A DNA stretch of 33,555 bases from CAZDCZ01 sp964504155. Its GTDB lineage: Bacteria; Bacteroidota; Bacteroidia; Bacteroidales; UBA12077. Every line of letters starts with the position of its first letter. The first letter of the stretch is position 1. Positions 9,018 to 18,225 of the stretch are shown piece after piece. Under the pieces are notes generated by a model. The model searched no databases. It was not told where the DNA came from and saw only the letters and a list, made by a program, of their open reading frames with translations. Where the stretch lies: NCBI GenBank assembly GCA_964504155.1, contig CAZDCZ010000030.1, forward strand, positions 1-33,555, given 5' to 3'. The position numbers were made by a program, and so were the translations under genes.

Positions 9018-11318
9018 ATGCAAAACATAAAATTATATATATTATTTATTGTTTTAATAATAACTTCAATCTTACCGCTTAAATCGCAAAACAACTATTC
9101 TAATATTGATAGCATTAAAAATGATATTAAAAATTCTAACAATAAAGAACAAATAGATTTATACAATAAACTATCTAAAGAGTACTGGTATATTTCTACA
9201 GATACAAGTTTAATTTATGCTAACAAAGCTTTAGATATTGCAAAAAAAAACAAAGATAAACTAGGCCAATCAGATGCATACAACAGAATTGCTAATTCAT
9301 ATTATTTCGCCAAGAATTATTCTAAAGCATTAATATTTTATCAAAACTCATTAACAATTCGAAAAGAATTTAAAGATTATAAAAGAATTGCCGGGATATA
9401 TAATAATATTGCCTTTTTATACGAAGCACAGAATGATATTGAAACATCACGTGATTTTTTTGTAAAAGCCTTAAATTCCAGTATAAATTCGGGAGTTAAA
9501 ACAGACATTATAGAATTTACTCAAATACTCGGATCATCGTATATAAAATCAAACGAATATAAAAAAGCAATAGAGAATTACCTTTCTGCCCTTAATTTAG
9601 CAAAAGAAATAAACAATAAAGAACTGATAGCATTTTTAGACAACTCGTTAGGTTCTACATACCAAAGCATTTCAAGCTACGATATTGCTATAGAATATTT
9701 TTTCGACGCCTTAAATATTTATCAAAAATTAGAAAACAAAAACGGGATATCTCTAGTTTATAATAGTATAGGTATTATATATCAAAATCTGGGAGAACAA
9801 GAAAAGGCTTTAGATTTTTTTAATAAATCATTAATTATCGATATAGAATTAAACAATAAGTTTGGCGAGGCTACTGCTTTAAATAATATTGGGACAGTTT
9901 ATGATGAACTTAATAAAAAAACAAAAGCATTAGAATATTATCAAAAAGCACTAATTTTAAATACTAAACTTAAAGATGATGATGGCATTTCTACAGCGCA
10001 TAACAATATTGGTTTAGTAAATTATTCTTTAGGAAACTACGATTTAGCACTGCGAAGCTATTATAAAGCAATAGAATTAAATAAAAAGATAAATAACAAA
10101 TACAGCATTGCTAATACATATAATAATTTATCAGATTTATTAATTTCTCGGAAAAAGTATTCCGAAGCCGAGAAATACTTGAATGATGCACAGAATATTG
10201 CTAAAGAAATATCGGCTCAAGAAATTCTTCAAGAAAATTACCTTTTTTTGTCTAAGCTTTACGAAAAACAAAACATGCATAAAGACGCATTAAAATATTA
10301 TAAATTATATAATAATATTACGCATAATATATATGCAGATAAAGGGAAAAGAAGAATAACAGAAATGCAGATAAAATATGAAACTGAAAATATTGAAAAA
10401 GAAAACGAACTATTAAAAAAAGACAGTAAAATAAATTTGTTGGAATTAAAAAAACAAAAAAATTTAAAACAAATTTGGATTTTTTTTTCAATACTAATAA
10501 TCTTTTTAACAGTCTTAATATATAGCCGATTTCGCTTAAAAAGAAAGGTAAACAGTATATTACAAAGTAAAAATCAAGAATTAGAAATATATAACTCTAA
10601 ATTATTAGAGTCTGAAACAAATTTAAAAGAACTAAACACAACAAAAGATAAATTTTTCTCGATAATAGCACACGATTTAAAAAATCCTTTTCAAGCATTA
10701 TTGGGAATATCTGAATTATTTTATATTAATGCCGGCAAATTAAGCGAAGAAGAAAGTATTGAATATAGTAAAAGCATATTTGACTCATCGCAAAAATTAT
10801 TTAATTTGTTGGAAAATCTTCTTCAATGGTCGCAATCGCAATTAGGAAGTATTAATTATTCTCCTAAAAATATACATATAAATGAAATAGTTTATAATGC
10901 TATTTCTCTACTTGAAATATCGGCTAAAGAAAAAAATATTTCGATTAATAACAAAATTACCATTGATTGCACAGCATTTGCCGACAAAAATATTGTTTCT
11001 TTAATTGTAAGAAATCTTTTAAGTAATGCTATTAAATTCTCATATCGCAACAGCGAAATAAACATTTATTCTATAGTAAACGAAAACAATATTGTAATTG
11101 CAATTAGAGATTACGGTAAGGGAATATTACAAGAAAACTTAAACAAACTTTTTAATGTTGAATTAAGTTACTCGACAAAAGGCACCGACAACGAACAAGG
11201 AACAGGTCTTGGCTTAATATTATGTAAAGAATTGGTAGAGAATAGCGGAGGAAAAATTTGGGTAGAAAATAACAACGAGAAAGGTTCTACATTTAAATTT
11301 TCTTTACCAATTAGTTAA
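9018..11318 (+). CDS. TPR-containing membrane sensor histidine kinase (first of tandem pair)
   Basis: 766 residues from the ATG at 9018. An in-frame TTG at 8967 would add 17 residues before the signal peptide and is rejected. Layout: signal peptide (about 1-24, ILPLKSQ), about eight to nine TPR repeats in the periplasm (motifs such as YNNIAFLYEAQND and ALNNIGTVYDELN), a coiled coil, one transmembrane helix (about 486-505), a HisKA domain with phospho-acceptor His552 in FFSIIAHDLKNPFQAL, and an HATPase_c domain (NLLSNAIKFSY, RDYGKGI, GTGLGLILCKELVENSGGK). There is no receiver domain and no response regulator beside it. It therefore probably signals to a distant partner. The ligand is unknown. 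It is a clear paralogue of the next gene. Confidence 0.95.
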   Translation: MQNIKLYILFIVLIITSILPLKSQNNYSNIDSIKNDIKNSNNKEQIDLYNKLSKEYWYISTDTSLIYANKALDIAKKNKDKLGQSDAYNRIANSYYFAKNYSKALIFYQNSLTIRKEFKDYKRIAGIYNNIAFLYEAQNDIETSRDFFVKALNSSINSGVKTDIIEFTQILGSSYIKSNEYKKAIENYLSALNLAKEINNKELIAFLDNSLGSTYQSISSYDIAIEYFFDALNIYQKLENKNGISLVYNSIGIIYQNLGEQEKALDFFNKSLIIDIELNNKFGEATALNNIGTVYDELNKKTKALEYYQKALILNTKLKDDDGISTAHNNIGLVNYSLGNYDLALRSYYKAIELNKKINNKYSIANTYNNLSDLLISRKKYSEAEKYLNDAQNIAKEISAQEILQENYLFLSKLYEKQNMHKDALKYYKLYNNITHNIYADKGKRRITEMQIKYETENIEKENELLKKDSKINLLELKKQKNLKQIWIFFSILIIFLTVLIYSRFRLKRKVNSILQSKNQELEIYNSKLLESETNLKELNTTKDKFFSIIAHDLKNPFQALLGISELFYINAGKLSEEESIEYSKSIFDSSQKLFNLLENLLQWSQSQLGSINYSPKNIHINEIVYNAISLLEISAKEKNISINNKITIDCTAFADKNIVSLIVRNLLSNAIKFSYRNSEINIYSIVNENNIVIAIRDYGKGILQENLNKLFNVELSYSTKGTDNEQGTGLGLILCKELVENSGGKIWVENNNEKGSTFKFSLPIS

Positions 11319-11403
11319 TTCCTAATAAAATTATTTCTATATTCGATTTATATTACTCAATTTAATTTTCACAAGTCGAGAATCTGCTTTATAACTTTAA
11401 TAA

Positions 11404-14325
11404 ATGAAACAATTTACTAATAATATTGTATTTTTTATTTTCATTATTTGTTCTCTTTCATCTTATTCTGCAATAAACCCAACAATAAAAACCGATAGCT
11501 TACTTCAATTAATAAAGACTTCTCAGGAAACAAAAAAAGCAGAATTATTTAACAAACTCTCAGAAATTAATCTTAAAGTCAACCCTAAGAATAGTCTTGT
11601 TTATGGAGGAAAAGCATTAGAAATATCTAGAAATACAAAACAAAATAAGCAAGAAGCAATAGCACTATTTAACCTTGGAGAATCATATTATAAACTAAAC
11701 AGATTTCAACCTGCAATAGAATATTATAATAAATCGTTAAAGCAATCGAAAAAATACAAGATAGAACTAAATAAACCATACATAAATACTAAAATCGGAA
11801 ACTCATATGAACATATTAGCGAATTCAACAAAGCTTTTTCATATTACAATATTGCCCTAGCCAAGTATAATAATATTAATGATAAAAAAAATATAGTTCT
11901 TTTAAATAACTATATAGGAGTAATATACAAGTATCAAAACAATTATTCTAAATCCTTAGAACATCACCAAAAAGCTTTAGATATTTGCACAAAATACAAT
12001 CTAACAAAAGAAACAGCTAATACATATAATTTTATTGGGAGTCTTTACTGGAATAATAGCAAATTCAATAATTCAATTATTTTTTACAATAAAGCTCTCG
12101 ATTTAAAAAAGAAACTAAAAGATAAATCAGGCGAAGCTGATATCCTTACCAATCTAGGAATAGTATATAAAGACCTTGGTCAATATGAAAGGTCAATAAG
12201 ATATCATGAAAAATCTTTAGAAATAAAAAAACACATAGGAAATAAACATAAAATAGCCCAAGCTTTAAACAATATTGGTAATGTATATCTTACAACAAAT
12301 AATTTAGATAATGCTCTAAGCTATTATAACCAATCGTTAAATATTAGACAAAACTTAAACAATCTTACAGAAATTGCTCAATCTCAAAACAATATTGCAC
12401 TTGTATATAAAAAACTTGGCAATTTTAACGAAGCACTAAATTTCTTCGCAAAATCGTTACAGAACAGGCAAAGAACAGGTAACAAAGTGCAAATTGCCAA
12501 CTCGTTAACCAATATAGGAAGTGCATATTGGAAATTCAACAAACTTGATTTAGCACTAAAATATTATTTAGATGCATTAAAAATACGACAGGAAATTGGA
12601 GATAAAAAAACAACTGCTTCATCGCTTAATAATATCGGAATTATATATGAGAACATTGGAAATTATAGTAAAGCTCTCGATTTTTACAAAAAAGCATTAA
12701 CAATAAAAACTTCAACAGGCGATAATGTCGACATAGCCTATTCTTACCAAATTATTGGAAATATATATATTAAACTCAACGAACTAGAAAAAGCAAACAC
12801 ATTCTATCAAAAATCATTAGAATTGCGACAAAATATTGGGGACAAAACAAAAATTGCAAATTCGTATAAAAGCCTTGGTAATATTAATGCAAAATTAAAT
12901 AATACAAAATTATGCATAGATTACTATAATAAATCGTTATCGATATATAAAGAGACAAACGATATTAACGGAGAATGCATTGTTTATAACGAAATAGGAA
13001 ACTTCTATAATTTTAACAATAAAAATAAAGCCCTAGAATACTTTAAGAAAGCATTATCATTAGCAAAATCAACAAGTAATAAATTTATTGAAGCAATTTG
13101 CGAAAGAAAAATTGGAGAAATACAACTACTTAATAAAAACATTAACGAAGGACTAAAAAATATTACTCATTCTTTAGAAATAGGAAACGAACTTAATAAT
13201 CTTGAAATGATAAAAAATGCTTATTATGCATTTTTTAATTTCTATAATAATACAAACAACTCAGACAAGGCATTAATAAATTATATAAAATACACTCAGG
13301 TAAAAGATTCTATATTCTCGAAAATAAGTAGTCAGAAAGTTTTAGAAACTCAAATGAATTACGAATTAAAACTTCGACAAAAGCAAATTACAAACATTGA
13401 AAATGAAATAGATCACCTTACAGCCGAAAAAAAACTTAAAGATTTAGAAATACAAAAACAAAAGTCTTTACGGAATTTCCTAATTGTTATAACAATTTTA
13501 ATTATTGTATTTGTTATTGTTACTTTTAAAGGATATATAAATAAGAAACGTACCAACAAATTACTCCAAGAAAAATATAACGAAATAGAAAAAACTAATT
13601 TATTACTCTCGAAAAGCGAATCGAAACTAAAAATATCGAATGCTACAAAAGACAAATTCTTTTCTATAATTGCTCACGATTTAAAAACCCCGTTTAATGC
13701 TTTATACAGCTTAACGGAGGTATTGTCTAAAAATTTTGACAATTACTCTAAAGAAGAATTAAAAGAATCCTTTGAACTTATTCAAAATTCTGCTGAGCAA
13801 TTACTCGATTTACTCGATAATCTTCTAAAATGGTCTCGATCGCAAAGAGGACAAATTAAATTCAATCCTATCAAATTAAATTTAAACTCTGTAATTAACG
13901 AAAACATATCATTACTAAAAATTAATTCAAATAAAAAAAACATATCAATTACTATTGATTCGGATAAAAATATAGATGTTTTTGCCGATAAAGATATGCT
14001 TTCTACGCTTTTTCGTAATTTATTATCGAATGCCATTAAGTTTTCTTATTTAGATAGTACAATTAATATTAAGGTAAAAAATCTAAAAGAAACATTACAG
14101 ATATCTGTTATTGATTCAGGCATTGGAATAAAAGAAGAAGATATTCCTAAATTATTCAGAATAGATGTTCACCATACTACAACCGGAACTTCTAATGAGC
14201 AAGGTACAGGACTAGGATTAATAATATGTAAAGAATTTACAGATATACATGGTGGCAAAATATGGGTAACTAGCTCATATGGCGAAGGAAGCGAATTTAA
14301 TTTTACATTACCAAAAAAAATATAA
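11404..14325 (+). CDS. TPR-containing membrane sensor histidine kinase (second of tandem pair)
   Basis: 973 residues with the same design as its upstream neighbour but a larger sensor. A signal peptide (1 to about 23) is followed by roughly twelve TPR repeats with very regular motifs (LNNIGNVYLTTNNLDNALSY, IANSLTNIGSAYWKFNKLDL). A transmembrane helix (about 692-711), HisKA with His758 in FFSIIAHDLKTPFNAL, and HATPase_c (NLLSNAIKFSYLDS, IDSGIGI, GTGLGLIICKEF) complete it. No receiver domain or cognate regulator is nearby. The extra TPRs and close match to the first kinase point to tandem duplication followed by repeat expansion or loss. Its stop codon is one base before the xseB start codon, which implies translational coupling with an unrelated DNA-repair subunit. 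Confidence 0.95.
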   Translation: MKQFTNNIVFFIFIICSLSSYSAINPTIKTDSLLQLIKTSQETKKAELFNKLSEINLKVNPKNSLVYGGKALEISRNTKQNKQEAIALFNLGESYYKLNRFQPAIEYYNKSLKQSKKYKIELNKPYINTKIGNSYEHISEFNKAFSYYNIALAKYNNINDKKNIVLLNNYIGVIYKYQNNYSKSLEHHQKALDICTKYNLTKETANTYNFIGSLYWNNSKFNNSIIFYNKALDLKKKLKDKSGEADILTNLGIVYKDLGQYERSIRYHEKSLEIKKHIGNKHKIAQALNNIGNVYLTTNNLDNALSYYNQSLNIRQNLNNLTEIAQSQNNIALVYKKLGNFNEALNFFAKSLQNRQRTGNKVQIANSLTNIGSAYWKFNKLDLALKYYLDALKIRQEIGDKKTTASSLNNIGIIYENIGNYSKALDFYKKALTIKTSTGDNVDIAYSYQIIGNIYIKLNELEKANTFYQKSLELRQNIGDKTKIANSYKSLGNINAKLNNTKLCIDYYNKSLSIYKETNDINGECIVYNEIGNFYNFNNKNKALEYFKKALSLAKSTSNKFIEAICERKIGEIQLLNKNINEGLKNITHSLEIGNELNNLEMIKNAYYAFFNFYNNTNNSDKALINYIKYTQVKDSIFSKISSQKVLETQMNYELKLRQKQITNIENEIDHLTAEKKLKDLEIQKQKSLRNFLIVITILIIVFVIVTFKGYINKKRTNKLLQEKYNEIEKTNLLLSKSESKLKISNATKDKFFSIIAHDLKTPFNALYSLTEVLSKNFDNYSKEELKESFELIQNSAEQLLDLLDNLLKWSRSQRGQIKFNPIKLNLNSVINENISLLKINSNKKNISITIDSDKNIDVFADKDMLSTLFRNLLSNAIKFSYLDSTINIKVKNLKETLQISVIDSGIGIKEEDIPKLFRIDVHHTTTGTSNEQGTGLGLIICKEFTDIHGGKIWVTSSYGEGSEFNFTLPKKI

Positions 14326-14326
14326 A

Positions 14327-14530
14327 ATGGCAAAAAAAGAAATAACATACGAAGAAGCAACAAACGAAATAGAAGAAATATTAGCAAAACTAGAAAACGA
14401 CGAGCTAAATGTTGATGAATTAACATCGAACATACAGCGCGTATCTAAATTATTGAAACTTTGTAAAACAAAACTTCATTCAACCGAAAAACAAATAGAA
14501 AGTATATTAAAAGAAATAGATGAAGAATAA
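14327..14530 (+). CDS. xseB: Exodeoxyribonuclease VII small subunit
   Basis: 67 residues from the ATG at 14327. A further in-frame ATG at 14279 lies within the kinase gene and would add 16 unrelated residues, so I reject it. XseB is a small helical protein that binds the coiled-coil arm of XseA and is needed for exonuclease VII activity. EITYEEATNEIEEILAKLEN followed by NVDELTSNIQRVSKLLKLCK matches the two-helix XseB pattern, and the length is normal. It sits one base after the second TPR kinase and far from xseA. It is followed within 16 bp by the convergent end of a minus-strand histidine kinase gene. Confidence 0.93.
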   Translation: MAKKEITYEEATNEIEEILAKLENDELNVDELTSNIQRVSKLLKLCKTKLHSTEKQIESILKEIDEE

Positions 14531-14545
14531 CTATTTTTATATTTT

Positions 14546-15883
14546 CTAAAAAGTTAAAGTAAAAATTGTTCCTTTATCAGTATCAGAATTTGCAGTAATT
14601 GTTCCTCCATGCAAACGCATAATTTGCTTCGAAAGGCTTAAACCAATACCAGAACCTGTTGTTTTTGTGGTAAAAAAAGGAATAAATATTTTATCAATTA
14701 CGTCTTTCAGAATACCCTGACCATTATCGATAATTTGTATCGCAGGTCGTCCGCGTTTATTAAAAAATCCTTTAATATGTATTATCTTATTCTCGGTGTT
14801 TTCAAGAGCATAAATCGCATTTTTAATAAGATTAATTAATACCTGTTCTATTAATTTCGAATCGGAATAAATCTCAATATCTTCCGGCGAAACGCTAGTA
14901 GAAAAATTAATATTATTATTTTTAATTTCTTCGTTCATAAGAGGTTTAATATCATTAAAGATATCGTTTATTTTAGAAATTTTAAAACTAGGTTTCGGTA
15001 TTTTTGTAAGATTTCTATAAGTATCAACAAAATGTATCAAACCTGTGCTTCTTTTATGTATAGTATTTAATGCCAAATGAATATCATCCGTCATTTCTTT
15101 ATCGAAATCGCCATTTTTTGTGTCCTTTATTAAATTACTTAAAGATGAACTTATCGATGCTATTGGAGTAATAGAGTTCATAATTTCGTGAGTTAATACA
15201 CTTATTAATTTCTGCCAGGTTTGAGTTTCTTGATTTTCAAGAACATTCTGTATATTTTTTATTGTTACCAGAAATATATCATCATCATGTATTTTAATTT
15301 TAGTTCCCGATATTGCCAATTGTAAAATATCATCTTCTTCCTGAATTTTTATTAATTGATTCTTCGATGGATCAAAATTTAATAAAGCATCTGATAATTG
15401 ATGACTAATAATCTCAAGCTCGTTTATATTTTTTATATTACCTATTTGAAAAAGCTTTCGAAAAGCCATATTTACCATATCAACCTTACCTGTTTTTTTA
15501 TAGGTTATTATACTAACATCTATATTCTGCACAAGACTTCGCAGATAATAATATTGTTCTTCTTTCTCGGAACGTATTTTCTTAAAATCGTTAATTACAA
15601 GATTAAAAGCTTTGTTTAGTTCATCAAATGACGAGCCCATTCCTTCAACATGAAACGAACGAGTAAACTCGGAGAATCTTATAGATTCAAAAAAACTAGC
15701 AAGGTCTCTATTAGTCCTATCGTTATAATTAATTAGTAATATTACTTGTATTATTATTGCTAATGCAATGATAAAAGGTGTAATAAAATAATTGATTTTT
15801 ATCGTATAAAAAAGCAAAAAAATAGTTGCTGTAATACACAATATTCTTATAATAGTATTTATCCGGAAGTTCTTATAAATCAT
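14546..15883 (-). CDS. Membrane histidine kinase partner of the NtrC-type regulator
   Basis: 445 residues: two N-terminal transmembrane helices (about 11-28 and 33-52) with almost no periplasmic loop, a HAMP/PAS-like linker (about 60-210), HisKA with His232 in SVLTHEIMNSITPIAS, and HATPase_c (NLIKNAIYALENTE, IDNGQGIL, FFTTKTTGSGIGLSLSKQ). The HEIMNSITP box and small sensor resemble the NtrY-like kinases that pair with sigma-54 activators in Bacteroidota. With no sizeable external domain, it may sense the membrane itself or an internal cue. Its first 11 bp overlap the end of the upstream regulator gene (ATGATTTATAA), a sign of translational coupling. Inference: it phosphorylates that regulator. 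Confidence 0.94.
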   Translation of the reverse strand: MIYKNFRINTIIRILCITATIFLLFYTIKINYFITPFIIALAIIIQVILLINYNDRTNRDLASFFESIRFSEFTRSFHVEGMGSSFDELNKAFNLVINDFKKIRSEKEEQYYYLRSLVQNIDVSIITYKKTGKVDMVNMAFRKLFQIGNIKNINELEIISHQLSDALLNFDPSKNQLIKIQEEDDILQLAISGTKIKIHDDDIFLVTIKNIQNVLENQETQTWQKLISVLTHEIMNSITPIASISSSLSNLIKDTKNGDFDKEMTDDIHLALNTIHKRSTGLIHFVDTYRNLTKIPKPSFKISKINDIFNDIKPLMNEEIKNNNINFSTSVSPEDIEIYSDSKLIEQVLINLIKNAIYALENTENKIIHIKGFFNKRGRPAIQIIDNGQGILKDVIDKIFIPFFTTKTTGSGIGLSLSKQIMRLHGGTITANSDTDKGTIFTLTF

Positions 15884-17249
15884 ATTTTTCCATTCTACGA
15901 TACAACGAAGTCCTTGTTAATCCAAGCATTTTTGCAGCTTTTGTAATATTTCCCATATTCTGTTTTAACACTTTAACGATTACTGTTTTTTCAATATCGT
16001 CGAGATTATATGTTTCAAGCTCAAGTTCATTTTTATTCTTTGTTTTTAACGAAAGAATAAAATCATCAGCATCGAGTATCGACATATCGCTCATTATTAC
16101 TGCTCTCTCTATAGCATGTTGCAATTCCCTAACATTCCCTGGCCATGGGTATTTATTTAGTTTCTCAATTGCCTTTTTATTAATAGAATTTATGTTTTTT
16201 TTATATTTTTTCGAATACATTTTTAAGAAATGACTAGCCAAAACAGATATATCTCCTGTTCTCTCTCTTAAAGGCGGAAGATGAATCTCAACTGTATTTA
16301 TTCTATATAATAAATCTTGTCTAAATTCATCATTTTGTATCATAGTGTGAATATCGTTATTTGTAGCACAAATTAATCTAACATCGATGTTCTTATCAAC
16401 ATTTGAACCAACTCTAGTAACTTTCTTTTTTTCAATAACGCTTAATAACTTCGATTGAAGAGGTAATGACAAATTCCCTATTTCGTCGAGGAATAAAGTT
16501 CCTCCTGAGGCCACTTCAAATCTTCCGGGTTTATCTTTTTTAGCATCGGTAAACGCCCCCTTTACATGTCCGAACAATTCGCTTTCAAATAAATTTTCTG
16601 CTATCGAACCTAAATCTACATTAAGAAATATCTCATCTCGACGCAAAGAATCTCTATATAACGCCCTGGCAACAAGCTCCTTCCCTGTCCCATTTTCTCC
16701 TAAAATAAGAATATTAGCATCGGTTTTCGCAACTTTTTTAATTGTTTTAAAAACACTTTGCATTTCTACCGATTGCCCTATAAAATCGTGAAAAGGTTGA
16801 TCTTGAATTTGACTTATTGCTCTTTGCTTAATTTTTAAGGTACCTGTTTCTTTTTTCGATTTACTTAATTTTATAGCAGACGAAATAGTAGCAATTAATT
16901 TTTCGTTTTGCCATGGTTTTAAAATAAAATCTGTAGCCCCGGCTTTTATAGCACTAACAGCTTTCTCTGCATCTCCATATGCTGTCATAAGAACAACAAT
17001 AGCTTCAGGAGTAATATCTAAAATCTTTTGTAACCAACATAATCCTTCTTGACCACTTATTGCATCTTTTGTAAAATTCATGTCAAGTAAAATAACATCA
17101 TAATTATTTTTATTCAAAAGAACAGGTATTTTATTCGGATCTTCTTCGGTATGAATAAGTTCTACATGTTTTTTTAACAAAAATTTTAAAGCAAATAAAA
17201 TATCTTTATTATCATCAATTACTAATACTTTCCCAAAAAAATTATTCAT
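15873..17249 (-). CDS. Sigma-54-dependent NtrC-family response regulator
   Basis: 458 residues in the standard order. The receiver domain (1 to about 120) has Asp11-Asp12, phospho-acceptor Asp56 in VILLDMNF, Thr89 and Lys111. The AAA+ domain has Walker A GENGTGKE (184-191), Walker B TLFLDEIGN (251-259) and the arginine-finger region. The C-terminal Fis-type helix-turn-helix is NITKAAKMLGLTRTSLYRRM. The sigma-54 contact loop reads GAFTDA (231-236) rather than GAFTGA. The gene precedes its kinase with an 11-bp overlap and is divergent from an ABC exporter pair. This arrangement suggests that it activates that pair, and perhaps the distant tolC-like gene, both of which have -24-like motifs upstream. 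Confidence 0.95.
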   Translation of the reverse strand: MNNFFGKVLVIDDNKDILFALKFLLKKHVELIHTEEDPNKIPVLLNKNNYDVILLDMNFTKDAISGQEGLCWLQKILDITPEAIVVLMTAYGDAEKAVSAIKAGATDFILKPWQNEKLIATISSAIKLSKSKKETGTLKIKQRAISQIQDQPFHDFIGQSVEMQSVFKTIKKVAKTDANILILGENGTGKELVARALYRDSLRRDEIFLNVDLGSIAENLFESELFGHVKGAFTDAKKDKPGRFEVASGGTLFLDEIGNLSLPLQSKLLSVIEKKKVTRVGSNVDKNIDVRLICATNNDIHTMIQNDEFRQDLLYRINTVEIHLPPLRERTGDISVLASHFLKMYSKKYKKNINSINKKAIEKLNKYPWPGNVRELQHAIERAVIMSDMSILDADDFILSLKTKNKNELELETYNLDDIEKTVIVKVLKQNMGNITKAAKMLGLTRTSLYRRMEKYDL

Positions 17250-17443
17250 ATATATATACTTTGAAATAACTATATTGTAAATTTGAATTATTGTAAATGT
17301 ATTAAAAAAAATAATATCGAAACAATAATTTTTGCAACTATTGTCCGAAATCGTACTTACAATGTATTATTATCGAACAAATATACATTTTAAAACAATA
17401 GCCAACACATATAAAACTCACTATATCTGCAATTTGCAATTTT

Positions 17444-17458
17444 TGGCATAAATAATGA
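17444..17458 (+). promoter_or_regulatory. Weak sigma-54-like motif upstream of ABC genes
   Basis: TGGCATAAATAATGA has the TGGCA -24 half and ATGA at the -12 position. The spacing matches that upstream of dnaK. It is 62 bp before the ABC ATPase start and lies in the divergent region shared with the sigma-54 regulator. A direct repeat of TGCAATT lies immediately upstream (17428-17441). The -12 half is poor, so confidence is low. Confidence 0.3.
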
Positions 17459-17519
17459 TTTTATATAGCAACGATTAAATATATTTGTTTTAATCTTAAC
17501 AACATCTTTTTCAAATATT

Positions 17520-18224
17520 ATGATAAAAACAATAAAACTTTGCAAAATATTTAAAAATGAAAATATTGAAACCGATGCAATTAAATCTTTAGATTTTAAT
17601 GTAAATAAAGGAGAATTTGTTTCAATAGTTGGGGCATCAGGCAGTGGAAAAACATCATTATTAAATATTTTGGGTTTAATCGACAATCACACTTCCGGGG
17701 AATTCTTTTTTAATGGTGTTGATGTAAACAATTTATCTTTACGAGACAAAACGAATATTCGAAAAAATAATATTGGCTTTATCTTTCAAAGTTTTAATTT
17801 AATCGACGAATTAAATGTATATGAGAATGTTGAACTTCCTCTTTTATATCAAAAAATTAAAGCTTCAGAACGCAAAAAACGAACCGAAGAAATATTGGTT
17901 CAACTAAAACTTACTCACAGAAAAAAATATTTCCCATTACAATTATCAGGAGGACAACAACAACGCGTTGCAATAGCACGATCGGTAATAGGAAAACCTA
18001 AGCTAATTCTTGCAGATGAACCAACCGGAAATCTCGATTCGACAAACGGAAACGAAATTATGGAATTGCTAGCAGGCTTAAACAATTCGGGAACTACCAT
18101 AATTATGGCAACTCATAATATGTCGGATGCTAATTATGCAAATAGAATAGTACAATTATTTGATGGAAGTATTATCTCTGAAAAAGTAAGCAAAGTATAT
18201 AGTCCACATAATTCCAATAACTAA
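17520..18224 (+). CDS. ABC transporter ATP-binding protein (MacB/LolD type)
   Basis: 234 residues forming a complete nucleotide-binding domain: Walker A GASGSGKTSLLN (38-49), Q-loop IGFIFQSFNLI (85-95), signature LSGGQQQRVAIARS (142-155), Walker B LILADEPTGNLDS (162-174), and an H-loop in MATHNMSD. The length and the NLIDELNVYENVELPLLY segment are typical of the MacB/LolD/FtsE group, which powers mechanotransmission-type transporters rather than pulling substrate through the membrane. It ends one base before the permease start codon, so the two form one operon. Divergent transcription from the sigma-54 regulator suggests control by that two-component system. The substrate cannot be told from sequence. 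Confidence 0.96.
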   Translation: MIKTIKLCKIFKNENIETDAIKSLDFNVNKGEFVSIVGASGSGKTSLLNILGLIDNHTSGEFFFNGVDVNNLSLRDKTNIRKNNIGFIFQSFNLIDELNVYENVELPLLYQKIKASERKKRTEEILVQLKLTHRKKYFPLQLSGGQQQRVAIARSVIGKPKLILADEPTGNLDSTNGNEIMELLAGLNNSGTTIIMATHNMSDANYANRIVQLFDGSIISEKVSKVYSPHNSNN

Positions 18225-18225
18225 T

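Noticed and set aside
9300..13300. DNA tandem repeats or CRISPR-like periodicity in the kinase genes
   Set aside because: Periodicity is about 40 codons and follows the TPR protein repeats; the nucleotide copies have diverged and there are no spacers.
17390..17686. 98-codon minus frame across the ABC ATPase start
   Set aside because: It is antisense to the well-supported ATPase gene over more than half its length and has no family resemblance.
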